Shown: positions 22,482 to 31,214 of the stretch, in pieces
Layout: the number at the start of each line of letters is the position of its first letter
Position numbering within the stretch: the first letter of the stretch is position 1
DNA from: a virus
Reading direction: 5' to 3' (one strand)
IMG/VR virus record: IMGVR_UViG_3300031227_000206
Location: 1 to 35,094 of that record
Length of the DNA: 35,094 nt
Position numbers and translations under genes: made by a program
The notes under the pieces: model-generated
Seen by the model: only the letters and a program-made list of their open reading frames with translations
Told to the model about the DNA's origin: nothing
Databases searched by the model: none

Positions 22482-23982
22482 CATCCTTGGCATCTTCATC
22501 ATCAGCCATTGCTTTTTTTTGTTTCTCAATTTCAAGATCTTCTTCATCTTTTCTGAATTCCTCTTCAGGATCTTCTTCTGCTTCTTTTGCCATGAGATCC
22601 CGTTCCTGTTCATGGTCAAGATCCAGTCTCCCTTGAGCAGTAGTCTTTGACATCCACCCTGCATTAGTTTGAAGAACATAAGCTTTGGTTTCTTTCTCAA
22701 TATCCCTGGTAACAAGATCGGGAAATGTAATACTGCATTCTGTAGATGTTGGCTCTGTTATCTTGATCTCTTTGATTGACTTATCAGGTTGTACTTCTCT
22801 TTCAGTATAGGTTTCTTTTTTAGGAATTTTGCCTTTAGCAATACCGTCCGCAATAACACGTTCAAACATCATCTTATAAGCTTCACCAAAAAAGTCCTGC
22901 CAGTCCTCAAACTCCATAACGGCCGGACCTTCTGCAGTCACGGTAGATGCATAGTTTGAATTGCTGGCATCACTAGAAATCATGAATTCAGGAAGCCCTG
23001 CTCCGGCTGCTATATTCAATAATAATGCTCTTCCATCATGCTGGACATCAGCGGCCTGGAGATTAGGGGATTTTAACTCATAATCTACATTCTTATTTAC
23101 CGTATAAACAGATACATTTTTAGGAGCCCTCGCTAGAGGATTACCATCAGGACTCATCTTTCTGGACGTTTCATATTTGGTTGCTACATTAGCAGCATTG
23201 GTTGGATTGCCGTTTACCTTTTTAATCAATGCAACAGTATTACGAATTTCATTTAATTTCATTCTATCAGTTAGCCACTTTTTATACATCGCTAAGCTTT
23301 GCAACATAGGCTCATAATACGATCTACCCCGAAGGACATCACTGTCCACCAGTATCTTAATATGCTGAACTTCTTCTGCTTTTATATAATCATTTTTATA
23401 ATAGTATCCAAGTACTTCTTCAATATCTTCTGGATTAGTTTCTATACCATCACTAACTTTAGTATCGGTATTATCAAGCCGTTTTTCTGGATCAGTTACT
23501 AATGCTGGATTCATAAACCTGACTTTCAACATTGTCTCTTTATTATCACCTTCAAAATATCTAAGGAAGGTTTCTCCATCTCTCATTGATCTTCGTACAA
23601 TTTCTTTTGCTCTTAATGACATCTTATTTACTTTCCAGAATTCATCCCAATATTCTTTTACTGCTGGAACAGTACTCATTGGATCTATTTTAAAACCATG
23701 CCCTGCGACATATTTCTCGAATAGCCTGATGATATTTCTGCCGTGTGAGTCTTTATAGTATGTCTTGATTGCCTGTTCTCTTAATGATTCCTGATCAGTA
23801 GAATCAAGACCCTTTTCGCTATTACTACCTAATAATCTCCAGTCAGCTTCATCGGCTTCTGGAGTAACATAGTTATTACTTTCAGTTACCGGCCTAATAC
23901 TATTAAGATTATCAAGATCGGTCTGTGCTTCCTGAAGTCTAATTTTACCTTCAATTATTCGTGTTTTGGCTCTTTCAAACAT
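22465..23982 (-). CDS. Portal protein
   Basis: This 505-residue protein sits between terminase and the Mu F-like gene. The N-terminal third has W-R-L-L-G-S-N-S, Y-Y-K-D-S-H-G-R-N-I-I-R-L-F and S-M-R-D-G-E-T-F-L-R-Y-F. The central helical part has A-D-V-Q-H-D-G-R-A-L-L-L-N-I-A-A-G-A-G, F-M-I-S-S-D-A-S-N-S-N-Y-A, both standard in lambda B/phage portals. The last 40 residues are extremely acidic (E/D/K), a common portal tail. GAGAGG lies 5 nt before the ATG. Twelve copies form the DNA channel. Confidence 0.9.
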   Translation of the reverse strand: MFERAKTRIIEGKIRLQEAQTDLDNLNSIRPVTESNNYVTPEADEADWRLLGSNSEKGLDSTDQESLREQAIKTYYKDSHGRNIIRLFEKYVAGHGFKIDPMSTVPAVKEYWDEFWKVNKMSLRAKEIVRRSMRDGETFLRYFEGDNKETMLKVRFMNPALVTDPEKRLDNTDTKVSDGIETNPEDIEEVLGYYYKNDYIKAEEVQHIKILVDSDVLRGRSYYEPMLQSLAMYKKWLTDRMKLNEIRNTVALIKKVNGNPTNAANVATKYETSRKMSPDGNPLARAPKNVSVYTVNKNVDYELKSPNLQAADVQHDGRALLLNIAAGAGLPEFMISSDASNSNYASTVTAEGPAVMEFEDWQDFFGEAYKMMFERVIADGIAKGKIPKKETYTEREVQPDKSIKEIKITEPTSTECSITFPDLVTRDIEKETKAYVLQTNAGWMSKTTAQGRLDLDHEQERDLMAKEAEEDPEEEFRKDEEDLEIEKQKKAMADDEDAKDDEEEE

Positions 23983-23991
23983 ATATACCTC

Positions 23992-24126
23992 TCATTTTAT
24001 CATTATCGGCTTATCAAATAGTCCAATACTGTCAGGATACCTTATAAATACTAGATCTCCTGAACTATCACTATATATCCTATGTTTGGATACCATAACA
24101 CTACATTGTGTCTTGTGAGCGTACAT
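23992..24126 (-). CDS. Small coupled protein between terminase and portal
   Basis: This 44-residue ORF (MYAHKTQCSVMVSKHRIY..., ending F-D-K-P-I-M-I-K) has an ATG sharing a base with the terminase stop (TAATG); its TGA lies 9 bases before the portal ATG. It fills the otherwise gene-free stretch between the two genes. The sequence is beta-prone with one Cys, and no family was recognised. Coupling to the terminase is the main evidence that it is real. Confidence 0.5.
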   Translation of the reverse strand: MYAHKTQCSVMVSKHRIYSDSSGDLVFIRYPDSIGLFDKPIMIK

Positions 24127-25622
24127 TATAGGAATATGTCAGTATCATCATCTGCCTCTCCATAATATTCTTCTTCAAATAGCGGAGGCTCATACAAACA
24201 GTATACACAACTATCACCCTGATCCGGAGATCTACCCATCCTTTTTTTAAACTCTTTCTTATCTTCTACTATAATTCTTCCATCACTTTTAATCAAATAT
24301 TTCATACCGGTTAAATCTTCAATCAATTCAGGATCATTAGGTATGGAAAGAATATTACCTTCTTCGTATTGGCGTTCAAAGATTTCTCTGGAACACCACC
24401 ACATTTCAGCTTTTAGATTTGCGAATTTCTGATCATCAAATGCCTTGTGAGCAGAATCAAGTCCTATTACTGGCTGACCTAATTCTGCCAATCTATCAAA
24501 TACTCCTGCTCCTAATCCACAGGCATCTACCTGTATCATTTCATTTGGCTCAATTAGATTACGAACTATACCAACTGTCTGCATGGTATTTTTCTTTCCC
24601 CAAATTTCTTGTGGTAGTAATTCTTTTCTTTCTTTAGTAGTTAATACGGTTTTATCAGTTCCCATTCTAGCTATATCCAAACCATGCCTTTTACTATAAG
24701 CATCATCTTCGGTATATTCTATTTTAGCATCAACAGCACTCATGACCCAAGAAAGAGGAAGAAGATTACTTTCTCCAGAAGTAGTAAACTCTCCCAGGAT
24801 TTTAGTTTCCCATAAATCAGGACGCTTTGTAGTCCACATCATTTTCTTATCTTTAATTGTGGCTTCTTCTACAATCTGTATTTTTTCCTCTAACTTTTTA
24901 GGCCATTCCCTACCTGTTTTAGATTTACCGTAATTATACAAATCTTTATTCATATGTAATTTAGATTCTGGGAAATGAGAAGGATTAACGAATGGAGAAT
25001 CAAAGGCAGATAAGCTTATACAATTCCATGAATTTAATTCTGATTCATGGTGCTGCCTGAATGGACATTGCTGGTCTGCTCCGTCTGTTGTTGATAATTC
25101 TAATACCCTAGAATTACCACCAGTAAGAGACCCTTCCACTGCATCATATAACCATCTTTCTAATCCCTTCGCTTCGTCCAAAATCCATAGTATATTTGGA
25201 GAGTGGAATCCCTCCATCCTGAAAGGCTTATCAGTAGAGAACCCAATCATATACCAATCAGGCTCTATTCTTACTTGAACCATATCTGCACTTCCAGCTA
25301 AGTATCGGTTGTTTCTTGAGTAGATTTCCCCTATCTCTTTCCATAATAAATTTTTAACTTGATTTCCTGTTGGAGCAGTTGTGACTACTACTGAAGGGAA
25401 ATACAAATTCAAATATGTGACTGCTAATGCAGCAGCCGTTAATGTTTTACTAATTCCATGACATGCTTTTACAGAAGTCCTTTGATTGTTCATAACAGAA
25501 TCACATATAAGTCTCATACCTGACCACGTTTTTAATCCACAATAATCTTCTATAAACGCAGACCAATCTTGCCTATAATGATCGACAAATTCAACTTCAT
25601 CAAGGGCTTCGCTACTTCCCAT
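24126..25622 (-). CDS. Terminase large subunit
   Basis: This 498-residue DNA-packaging motor has a Walker A-like loop at 52-60 (K-A-C-H-G-I-S-K-T) and Walker B with catalytic Glu at 145-151 (L-W-I-L-D-E-A). The C-terminal RNase H-like nuclease has Asp316 in GLDIARMGTD, Asp366 in Q-V-D-A-C-G-L-G and acidic residues 467-470 in D-Q-G-D. All of the expected motifs are present, so it should be functional. The ATG lies inside the last codons of the small subunit gene with only a weak Shine-Dalgarno, typical of coupling. Confidence 0.95.
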   Translation of the reverse strand: MGSSEALDEVEFVDHYRQDWSAFIEDYCGLKTWSGMRLICDSVMNNQRTSVKACHGISKTLTAAALAVTYLNLYFPSVVVTTAPTGNQVKNLLWKEIGEIYSRNNRYLAGSADMVQVRIEPDWYMIGFSTDKPFRMEGFHSPNILWILDEAKGLERWLYDAVEGSLTGGNSRVLELSTTDGADQQCPFRQHHESELNSWNCISLSAFDSPFVNPSHFPESKLHMNKDLYNYGKSKTGREWPKKLEEKIQIVEEATIKDKKMMWTTKRPDLWETKILGEFTTSGESNLLPLSWVMSAVDAKIEYTEDDAYSKRHGLDIARMGTDKTVLTTKERKELLPQEIWGKKNTMQTVGIVRNLIEPNEMIQVDACGLGAGVFDRLAELGQPVIGLDSAHKAFDDQKFANLKAEMWWCSREIFERQYEEGNILSIPNDPELIEDLTGMKYLIKSDGRIIVEDKKEFKKRMGRSPDQGDSCVYCLYEPPLFEEEYYGEADDDTDIFL

Positions 25623-26115
25623 TATTCATCCGTTCTCTGTATTTATCTGCAATACTTTTCATATTAATATCAGCAGTAATATTTGCATTTATTTTCTGTC
25701 CATATAATTCTCTATCCTGCATTTCCAAGAACCACTTAGAGGCTTTCCAATCGTCCTTTGCTGCATCTGTAATAATACGTTGATGCTTAATTATAGCTTT
25801 GGCCTTGCCTGCATCTATCAGTCCAGCAACGCATAGATATTTTTTATCTGCTTCCTTCAGTTTTCCAAAGGTTTTTTTCTTATTCTGTATATCTTTTTTT
25901 AATGCTCTACCCTTTTTTGCCCAAGAATCCCATGTCGTTTTTGGTATACCCATGCTTTGAAATACATATTTCTGGAACTGACCTTCATACAAAAGCACCT
26001 TTATTAAAGCTAACATCTCCCAAGTAAGAGAAGTCATTCTACCGGGACCCTCTGCTGTTTCGGATTTCAGAGCTTCTATATAATTTTTAATATCTGACTT
26101 CTGCTTCTTAGTCAT
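25612..26115 (-). CDS. Terminase small subunit
   Basis: This 167-residue protein is directly upstream of and overlaps the large subunit. A likely helix-turn-helix is formed by V-F-Q-S-M-G-I-P-K-T-T-W-D-S-W (about 50-66), followed by basic helices and A-K-A-I-I-K-H-Q. The C-terminal region has W-F-L-E-M-Q-D-R-E-L-Y-G, typical of small terminases, which recognise packaging sites and recruit the large subunit. GAGGG is 4 nt before the ATG, which overlaps the ParB-like gene's stop. Confidence 0.85.
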   Translation of the reverse strand: MTKKQKSDIKNYIEALKSETAEGPGRMTSLTWEMLALIKVLLYEGQFQKYVFQSMGIPKTTWDSWAKKGRALKKDIQNKKKTFGKLKEADKKYLCVAGLIDAGKAKAIIKHQRIITDAAKDDWKASKWFLEMQDRELYGQKINANITADINMKSIADKYRERMNNGK

Positions 26116-26630
26116 TATGCCCTCGTGAAAACAGTTTCTTTAGAATACTTCCTTTCGTTAACTATATATTCTAAAAAATCTTCCCGTTCAAATCCTGACA
26201 ATCTCCAAATTTCTTCTTTCTTCATTCCTAATTGCTCTGCTATTTCATTGATAGGAATTTCCTTTTTTAATAACGATTTAACAATCGTTTCCATAGGTCC
26301 TAATAAGTGTGTCCCCCTGGCTCGATTATGAGTGATAGTACCATAGATATCATCTTTTTCTTCTGCATGGCTCACTATAACAATCGGCACTTTACCTCCT
26401 GTCTTTGTTTTTAAAGGTTCTTGTCCAGAAATTAGCCACCTATGAAATCCATCTATAATTGTCATATCAGGCCGAACCACTATAGGTTGTGTCCACCCAT
26501 TATTTATAATCGATTGTTTCAGCAACTCAAGATTACTTTTCAATACCTTATTTGGATTATAATCATTAGCTTTCAATTTATCATGATCGACTAATGTAAC
26601 ATTCATTATTGGTTTTAATATATCATTCAT
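26115..26630 (-). CDS. ParB-like protein, IbrB/YbdM type
   Basis: In this 171-residue protein the ParB N-terminal domain spans about 12-110, with L-K-A-N-D-Y-N-P-N, N-N-G-W-T-Q-P-I-V-V and I-I-D-G-F-H-R-W (GxxR-like box), then T-H-N-R-A-R-G. A short helix-turn-helix-like part follows (I-N-E-I-A-E-Q-L-G-M). It overlaps the PP-loop gene by 8 bases. The same pairing of a ParB-like and a PAPS-reductase-like protein occurs as IbrB/IbrA and YbdM/YbdN in enterobacteria. The ParB fold can bind CTP and cut or bind DNA; the role here is unknown. Confidence 0.75.
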   Translation of the reverse strand: MNDILKPIMNVTLVDHDKLKANDYNPNKVLKSNLELLKQSIINNGWTQPIVVRPDMTIIDGFHRWLISGQEPLKTKTGGKVPIVIVSHAEEKDDIYGTITHNRARGTHLLGPMETIVKSLLKKEIPINEIAEQLGMKKEEIWRLSGFEREDFLEYIVNERKYSKETVFTRA

Positions 26631-27768
26631 TTCTTAACCCTTTAAAATCTAGTTTCCCTGATTTATTTTTATATCCTTTTGATAAATGAGAATATAATGC
26701 TCTTCGTATCCTTCCTTTAGGATCTCCAGCCGTTAACTGATCTCTCATAGTTTCCCAACCCTTCTTGGTCATATCATCACCATATTTAAATAGGAATGAT
26801 TTGACTTCATGGTAAGTTGAAGATTTAGGATTAATTAACTTGAATTTTGGTAATAGTTTAAATACTTGATCTTTCAATTCAGCAAGAGTTTCTGACTTTC
26901 CTTCTTTTTCTTTTCTTGTTGAACTTGATCTTCTAAACATAGCACTATCCCAATACATCATTGCCAGATATGCATTGGGTTCTCTAAGTACAATTTTCTC
27001 AAATAAATCAGGATAGAATTCCATCATTCTTACAAGTGATTGAACTGAATCTATAGTAAAGAATTGTGATATTCTTAATCTGTTTATAGGAATATTAAGT
27101 TTCCACATATATGTATAAACTATCGGAAATTTTATTTTCCTATCTAGCATGAAAAGCCAGACATCATTTAGCGTCCAGTCAATTATAGGATAATAAAAAT
27201 TTCTGGAACTTGTATTTAATTTATCTTGCTTCATTTGGCTCATAGCTGTTAACCGTTGAAAACTTTCTCTAGCTCTCAATCCTATTACTTGTGGACCATC
27301 ATTTATCCTTAACATGAATTCCTGATAGAAATCTCCTGGTTTAAATTTATCATGATTCGTAATTGCAAATTTAGGTATTGGCCTTATCCAAACATCCTTC
27401 TTTCTGGGGTCCCAACAAATCATGCTCTCATCATTATATAACATATTAAGACAATTATAATGCCGAATAGGTAAACAGAGCCAATAAAATCTTGCACCTA
27501 TATTTAAGAATATTTTTCTATACATTCTTACTACTTCTTCTACATCTGGATATATTGCTTCTTCATCAATGAATATTACTCTGCTTTTAGTAACATCAAT
27601 TTCATTTGATTCGTGTAATTCCAGGATCAAATACACTACTGCTAATGAATCTTTACCACCGGAAAATGATATATATACATATTTATTATTTTTATATAAC
27701 TTAATCAGTCTTTGTTTGGCTGCATAAACTACATCATGTTTCCCGTAAACCTTAATTAATCTCTGCAT
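26623..27768 (-). CDS. PAPS reductase-like PP-loop protein (DUF3440/IbrA type)
   Basis: This 381-residue protein has a PP-loop at residues 36-41 (S-G-G-K-D-S), which binds ATP or adenylyl groups, then V-I-F-I-D-E-E-A-I-Y-P and a later R-S-S-S-T-R-K region. Family members (YbdN, IbrA, DndC relatives) differ from true sulfate-assimilating enzymes. A substrate cannot be named, but PP-loop enzymes commonly adenylate nucleotides or sulfur carriers, so nucleic-acid modification is possible. ATG 27768 has AAGGA 9 nt upstream; a longer reading would run into the ParB-like gene. It lies between two ParB-like genes. Confidence 0.8.
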   Translation of the reverse strand: MQRLIKVYGKHDVVYAAKQRLIKLYKNNKYVYISFSGGKDSLAVVYLILELHESNEIDVTKSRVIFIDEEAIYPDVEEVVRMYRKIFLNIGARFYWLCLPIRHYNCLNMLYNDESMICWDPRKKDVWIRPIPKFAITNHDKFKPGDFYQEFMLRINDGPQVIGLRARESFQRLTAMSQMKQDKLNTSSRNFYYPIIDWTLNDVWLFMLDRKIKFPIVYTYMWKLNIPINRLRISQFFTIDSVQSLVRMMEFYPDLFEKIVLREPNAYLAMMYWDSAMFRRSSSTRKEKEGKSETLAELKDQVFKLLPKFKLINPKSSTYHEVKSFLFKYGDDMTKKGWETMRDQLTAGDPKGRIRRALYSHLSKGYKNKSGKLDFKGLRNE

Positions 27769-27773
27769 ATTTA

Positions 27774-28337
27774 TTATTCCTTTTTGAACTTTCCACCACA
27801 ATAAGGACATTCAATTTCATCATCAAAAAATTCTACATCAACTTTTTCTTTTGTTTCCCCTCCTTCAAAGAAATCCTTTTCTTCAGGGACATAAGCTGTT
27901 TCATATATCTTTTCATTCTCTTCAAAAAATTTTTGATCTTCTTTATCATTTAGCATTATTACTTTAAGAAGTTCAGCATCATATCCAGGTATATCATATC
28001 CACCTATGGACATAATCAATTCTTTCATAGCATCTTGATCATCATGACCCATGCTTTGTATTTTGTTATCTGCCAGTAATAACTTTTTTTTATCTTTTAT
28101 AGAAAGCCCTGTATACCTGATAATATCACAAGTTTTTGTTCCTGAATCTTTCAAGGCAAGCCACAAACCGTGGCCTGCCAAAATGACATTATCCTCATCA
28201 ACTATAATTGGTCGATACTGTTTGAACAATTTTATGCTTCTCCCAATTTCTTTTAATTGTTCTTCACTATGAACTCTTGGATTATTTGGATGAGGTTTTA
28301 ATGTCGATATAGATGCTTTTGCTTTTTTCGTTTCCAT
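27774..28337 (-). CDS. ParB-like protein with CxxC tail
   Basis: In this 187-residue protein the N-terminal ParB fold has L-K-P-H-P-N-N-P-R-V-H (13-23), G-H-G at 55-57 in I-L-A-G-H-G and the second box L-A-D-N at 88-91. This is the version found beside phage methyltransferases and terminases. An acidic linker (about 140-172) ends in a single C-P-Y-C pair (177, 180), a half zinc ribbon that may dimerise. It lies 5 bases from the PP-loop gene and 8 from the second symporter. It may give DNA specificity to the neighbouring enzyme or to packaging; inferred. Confidence 0.75.
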   Translation of the reverse strand: METKKAKASISTLKPHPNNPRVHSEEQLKEIGRSIKLFKQYRPIIVDEDNVILAGHGLWLALKDSGTKTCDIIRYTGLSIKDKKKLLLADNKIQSMGHDDQDAMKELIMSIGGYDIPGYDAELLKVIMLNDKEDQKFFEENEKIYETAYVPEEKDFFEGGETKEKVDVEFFDDEIECPYCGGKFKKE

Positions 28338-28345
28338 ATTAAATC

Positions 28346-29749
28346 CTATACTTTATTTCTCCTCATACTACTCCATGTATAAGAAATTATTCCAGAAAGT
28401 AATACAGTCATTAGATTCCCAAGTAATGCTATTTGCCAATTACCAATCAATTTACCAATAACAAAAACAGGTAATCCAATTACAAGACTAGCTGATATAC
28501 CCCAAAATACACTTTCTCCATATAGCTTTTTACCGAAGATAGTTATTAATGTTGGTAGTAATGTAGCTGCCCTTAGTGTCCCATAGAATAAGAACAAATG
28601 AAGAATTTTTAATCCAGGTATGTTTGCTATCCCTATTCCTAGGATTGCTAATGCTATCATTGCTACTCTTGATACAGTTAGACTTGTTGATAATTTCCCT
28701 TTAATTCGTTTTGCAAAATCTACATTCACAAGACTTGCTACTGCACTAAGATTAGAATCCAGTGTTGATGCTAATCCAGAAATTATTAATATAATAACTA
28801 ATGGAACGATCACTGGAGGCAGATATTTTTGTAAAACCACTATATTGATTAACTGTGGATCTATCCCTGTTATCCCATCTGCAGCACCAATGAAACCCAG
28901 AAGTGCAAACAGTAATGGAACTATTCCGAATACCAATCCACCTACTATAAATGCTCTCTTTACTCTATCCTGTTTTATTGAAAAAGTTCTTTGCCAGCAT
29001 GTTTGATCACCAAATGGTCCTGCTAATAATCCAACAGTATTAATAATTCCAAATGTAAGCATGATTTGGATTCCTTCAGGACTGAAGAATTTGGTAGTTC
29101 CATTTAAACCACTAAGCCCCTGGATAACTTTTGGAAATCCTCCGGCATTATGAACTACAAAAGGAACTGCAATTATACCGACCAGTAAAATAAAACCCAT
29201 CTGTAGAAAATCTGTTACTACTGATGCTTTCATACCTGAAATAAGACTATAAGATAATGCTATTACTGCTAAGATAACAGTCATTAAAAAAAAGTTTGTT
29301 CCTGTTAACGATCCTATTATAGCAGCACCAGCAAGTAGTTGAACTGCAAAGCTACATATCTGTAAAACTGTAAACTGTATTAAATAAACAGTATGAGCTT
29401 TCTCACCATATTCACTAAACATTACTTCTGGCAATGTGAATCCATTTGGAAATCTGTTTCTAATCTTTACTGATGCAATCCCAAAAAATATAAGGCAAAG
29501 AACATTTGGTATAAAGAACCATGCAAATCCGACTAATCCTTGTTGATATGCTTTTTGTGCTGCAACAAATAAAGCCGGAGCCCAAATCCACGTTGCTGCA
29601 ATCGAAAATGATGCAACCAGTGTTTTAACATTTCGATTTGCTACTATAAATCCCTCAAAGCCTTTACTTCTCTTTCCTAAAAATATAGATATTACTATCA
29701 TAATAAGACCGTAAATACCTAATAACCCCAATACCGCTCCTGCATTCAT
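28346..29749 (-). CDS. Sodium/solute symporter (SSS family), copy 2
   Basis: This is a 467-residue integral membrane protein with about 12-13 hydrophobic helices. SSS marks include F-I-V-A-N-R-N (after helix 1), F-P-N-G-F-T-L-P-E-V, and the sodium-site helix ISGLASTLDSNLSAVASLVN. It would import a small solute with Na+. ATG 29749 follows GGAGA by 7 nt; an earlier in-frame ATG reads into the first symporter gene and is unlikely. It is about two thirds identical by eye to the tandem gene 29776-31200. Solute unknown (sialic acid, proline, sugars and pantothenate all have SSS carriers). Very unusual inside a phage late operon. Confidence 0.85.
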   Translation of the reverse strand: MNAGAVLGLLGIYGLIMIVISIFLGKRSKGFEGFIVANRNVKTLVASFSIAATWIWAPALFVAAQKAYQQGLVGFAWFFIPNVLCLIFFGIASVKIRNRFPNGFTLPEVMFSEYGEKAHTVYLIQFTVLQICSFAVQLLAGAAIIGSLTGTNFFLMTVILAVIALSYSLISGMKASVVTDFLQMGFILLVGIIAVPFVVHNAGGFPKVIQGLSGLNGTTKFFSPEGIQIMLTFGIINTVGLLAGPFGDQTCWQRTFSIKQDRVKRAFIVGGLVFGIVPLLFALLGFIGAADGITGIDPQLINIVVLQKYLPPVIVPLVIILIISGLASTLDSNLSAVASLVNVDFAKRIKGKLSTSLTVSRVAMIALAILGIGIANIPGLKILHLFLFYGTLRAATLLPTLITIFGKKLYGESVFWGISASLVIGLPVFVIGKLIGNWQIALLGNLMTVLLSGIISYTWSSMRRNKV

Positions 29750-29775
29750 AATATTTTCTCCTAAATATAATTTTA

Positions 29776-31200
29776 TCATCCCTCTGAATGATTTATTAAT
29801 ATTCTCATCCTGATACTGCTCCATGTATAAGCTATAATTCCTGAAGCAAGAACAGTAATTATATTTCCTGTAAGTGCCGTTTGCCAATTTCCTGTTAACT
29901 TTCCTATTACGAATGTTGGAATACCAATTACCATGCTAACTAAAATTCCCCAAAAAACACTATCACTATAAATATTTTTACCAAATATAGTCATTAGTGT
30001 TGGAAGAAGTGTTGCAGCCCGAAGTGTCCCATAAAATAGGAATAAATGTAATATTTTTAATCCAGGTATATTAGCAATGCCAATTCCTAATATTGCTAAT
30101 AAAATCATTGCTATCCTAGAAACATTAATATTTGTATTTATTTTACCAGTAATCCTTTTAAACAAATCTACATTAACTAAACTTGAAATAGCACATAAAT
30201 TTGAATCCATCGTTGAAGTTAAACCAGAAATAATTAGAATAACTATTATTGGAGTAATCACTGGAGGAAGATATTTTTGTAATACAATTATGTTAATCAA
30301 TTCTGGATTTATTCCAGTAATCCCATTTGCAGCACCAATAAATCCTAAAATAGAAAAAGCGATTGGAACTATACTAAATATTAGTCCTGCACTTATACAT
30401 GCTTTTTTTACTTTATCTTTCTTAATAGCAAATGATCGTTGCCAGAATGTTTGTTCACCTATTGGTCCTGATAATACCCCGATTGTAGTTATTATGCCAA
30501 AGGTAAACATAATTTCAATTCCTTCAGGACTGAAAAAATTAAGTCCTCTATTATGCATTCCACCAATGCCATTTATTACTGTAGAAAATCCCCCTGCATT
30601 ATGTAAAGCGATTGGAACTGCTATTACACTTACTAATACAATAAATGCCATTTTAATAAAATCTGTAATTATTGAAGCTTTTAATCCATATATTAATCCA
30701 GCCGTTAATGCCACTGCTGACAGAATAATAGTAATTAAAAAGAAGTTGATTCCAGTTAACCACCCCACTATAAAAGCCCCTGCAAGCAACTGCATAGCAA
30801 AAGAACATATCTGAACAATAGTAAATTGTAGTAAATAAATACTATGGGTTTTATTCCCATGCTCTGTAAGCATTAAATCTGGCAACGTAAATCCGTTTGG
30901 AAATTTCTTTCTAATTCTTGAAGCTGCTATTCCAAATAGAAATAGTGCAAAAACATTTGGAATAGAAAACCATGCAAATCCAACCCACCCATTTTGGAAA
31001 GCCTGTTGTGCTGAAATAAATAATACTGGAGGTAATACCCAAGTAGCAGCTATAGAAACAGAACCACCTAATGTTTTTATTTTTCTATTTGCTACCATGA
31101 AACTATTAAATCCCTTATTCTTTCTTCCTAAAAAAACAGATATTATAAGCATTAAAATACAATAAATTCCTAATAGTATTAAAGCTGATCCTACATTCAT
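29776..31200 (-). CDS. Sodium/solute symporter (SSS family), copy 1
   Basis: This 474-residue paralogue of the next gene has the same helix order and same-position motifs: F-M-V-A-N-R-K, F-P-N-G-F-T-L-P-D-L, ISGLTSTMDSNLCAISSLVN and the near-identical C-terminal IANIPGLKILHLFLFYGTLR. Differences cluster in loops and a few helices, consistent with duplication followed by divergence, perhaps to related solutes. AAGGA is 8 nt before the ATG. It begins 14 bases after the cytidylyltransferase stop and shares its transcript. No helix is broken and no frameshift seen, so both copies look functional. Confidence 0.85.
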   Translation of the reverse strand: MNVGSALILLGIYCILMLIISVFLGRKNKGFNSFMVANRKIKTLGGSVSIAATWVLPPVLFISAQQAFQNGWVGFAWFSIPNVFALFLFGIAASRIRKKFPNGFTLPDLMLTEHGNKTHSIYLLQFTIVQICSFAMQLLAGAFIVGWLTGINFFLITIILSAVALTAGLIYGLKASIITDFIKMAFIVLVSVIAVPIALHNAGGFSTVINGIGGMHNRGLNFFSPEGIEIMFTFGIITTIGVLSGPIGEQTFWQRSFAIKKDKVKKACISAGLIFSIVPIAFSILGFIGAANGITGINPELINIIVLQKYLPPVITPIIVILIISGLTSTMDSNLCAISSLVNVDLFKRITGKINTNINVSRIAMILLAILGIGIANIPGLKILHLFLFYGTLRAATLLPTLMTIFGKNIYSDSVFWGILVSMVIGIPTFVIGKLTGNWQTALTGNIITVLASGIIAYTWSSIRMRILINHSEG

Positions 31201-31214
31201 ACAAATTTTCCTTG

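Noticed and set aside
22395-22715. 106-codon minus-strand ORF under the portal end
   Set aside because: Most is a Lys/Met-rich shadow of the acidic portal tail; only the last ~28 codons extend beyond the portal and are listed with low confidence.
29750-29887. Longer N-terminus for symporter copy 2
   Set aside because: The added 46 residues are a Cys/Tyr-rich out-of-frame reading of copy 1, and a good ribosome site precedes ATG 29749.
30077-30814. 245-codon plus-strand ORF opposite symporter copy 1
   Set aside because: It mirrors the membrane helices of the real gene (Ile/Pro-rich) and has a similar mirror opposite copy 2; no ribosome site.
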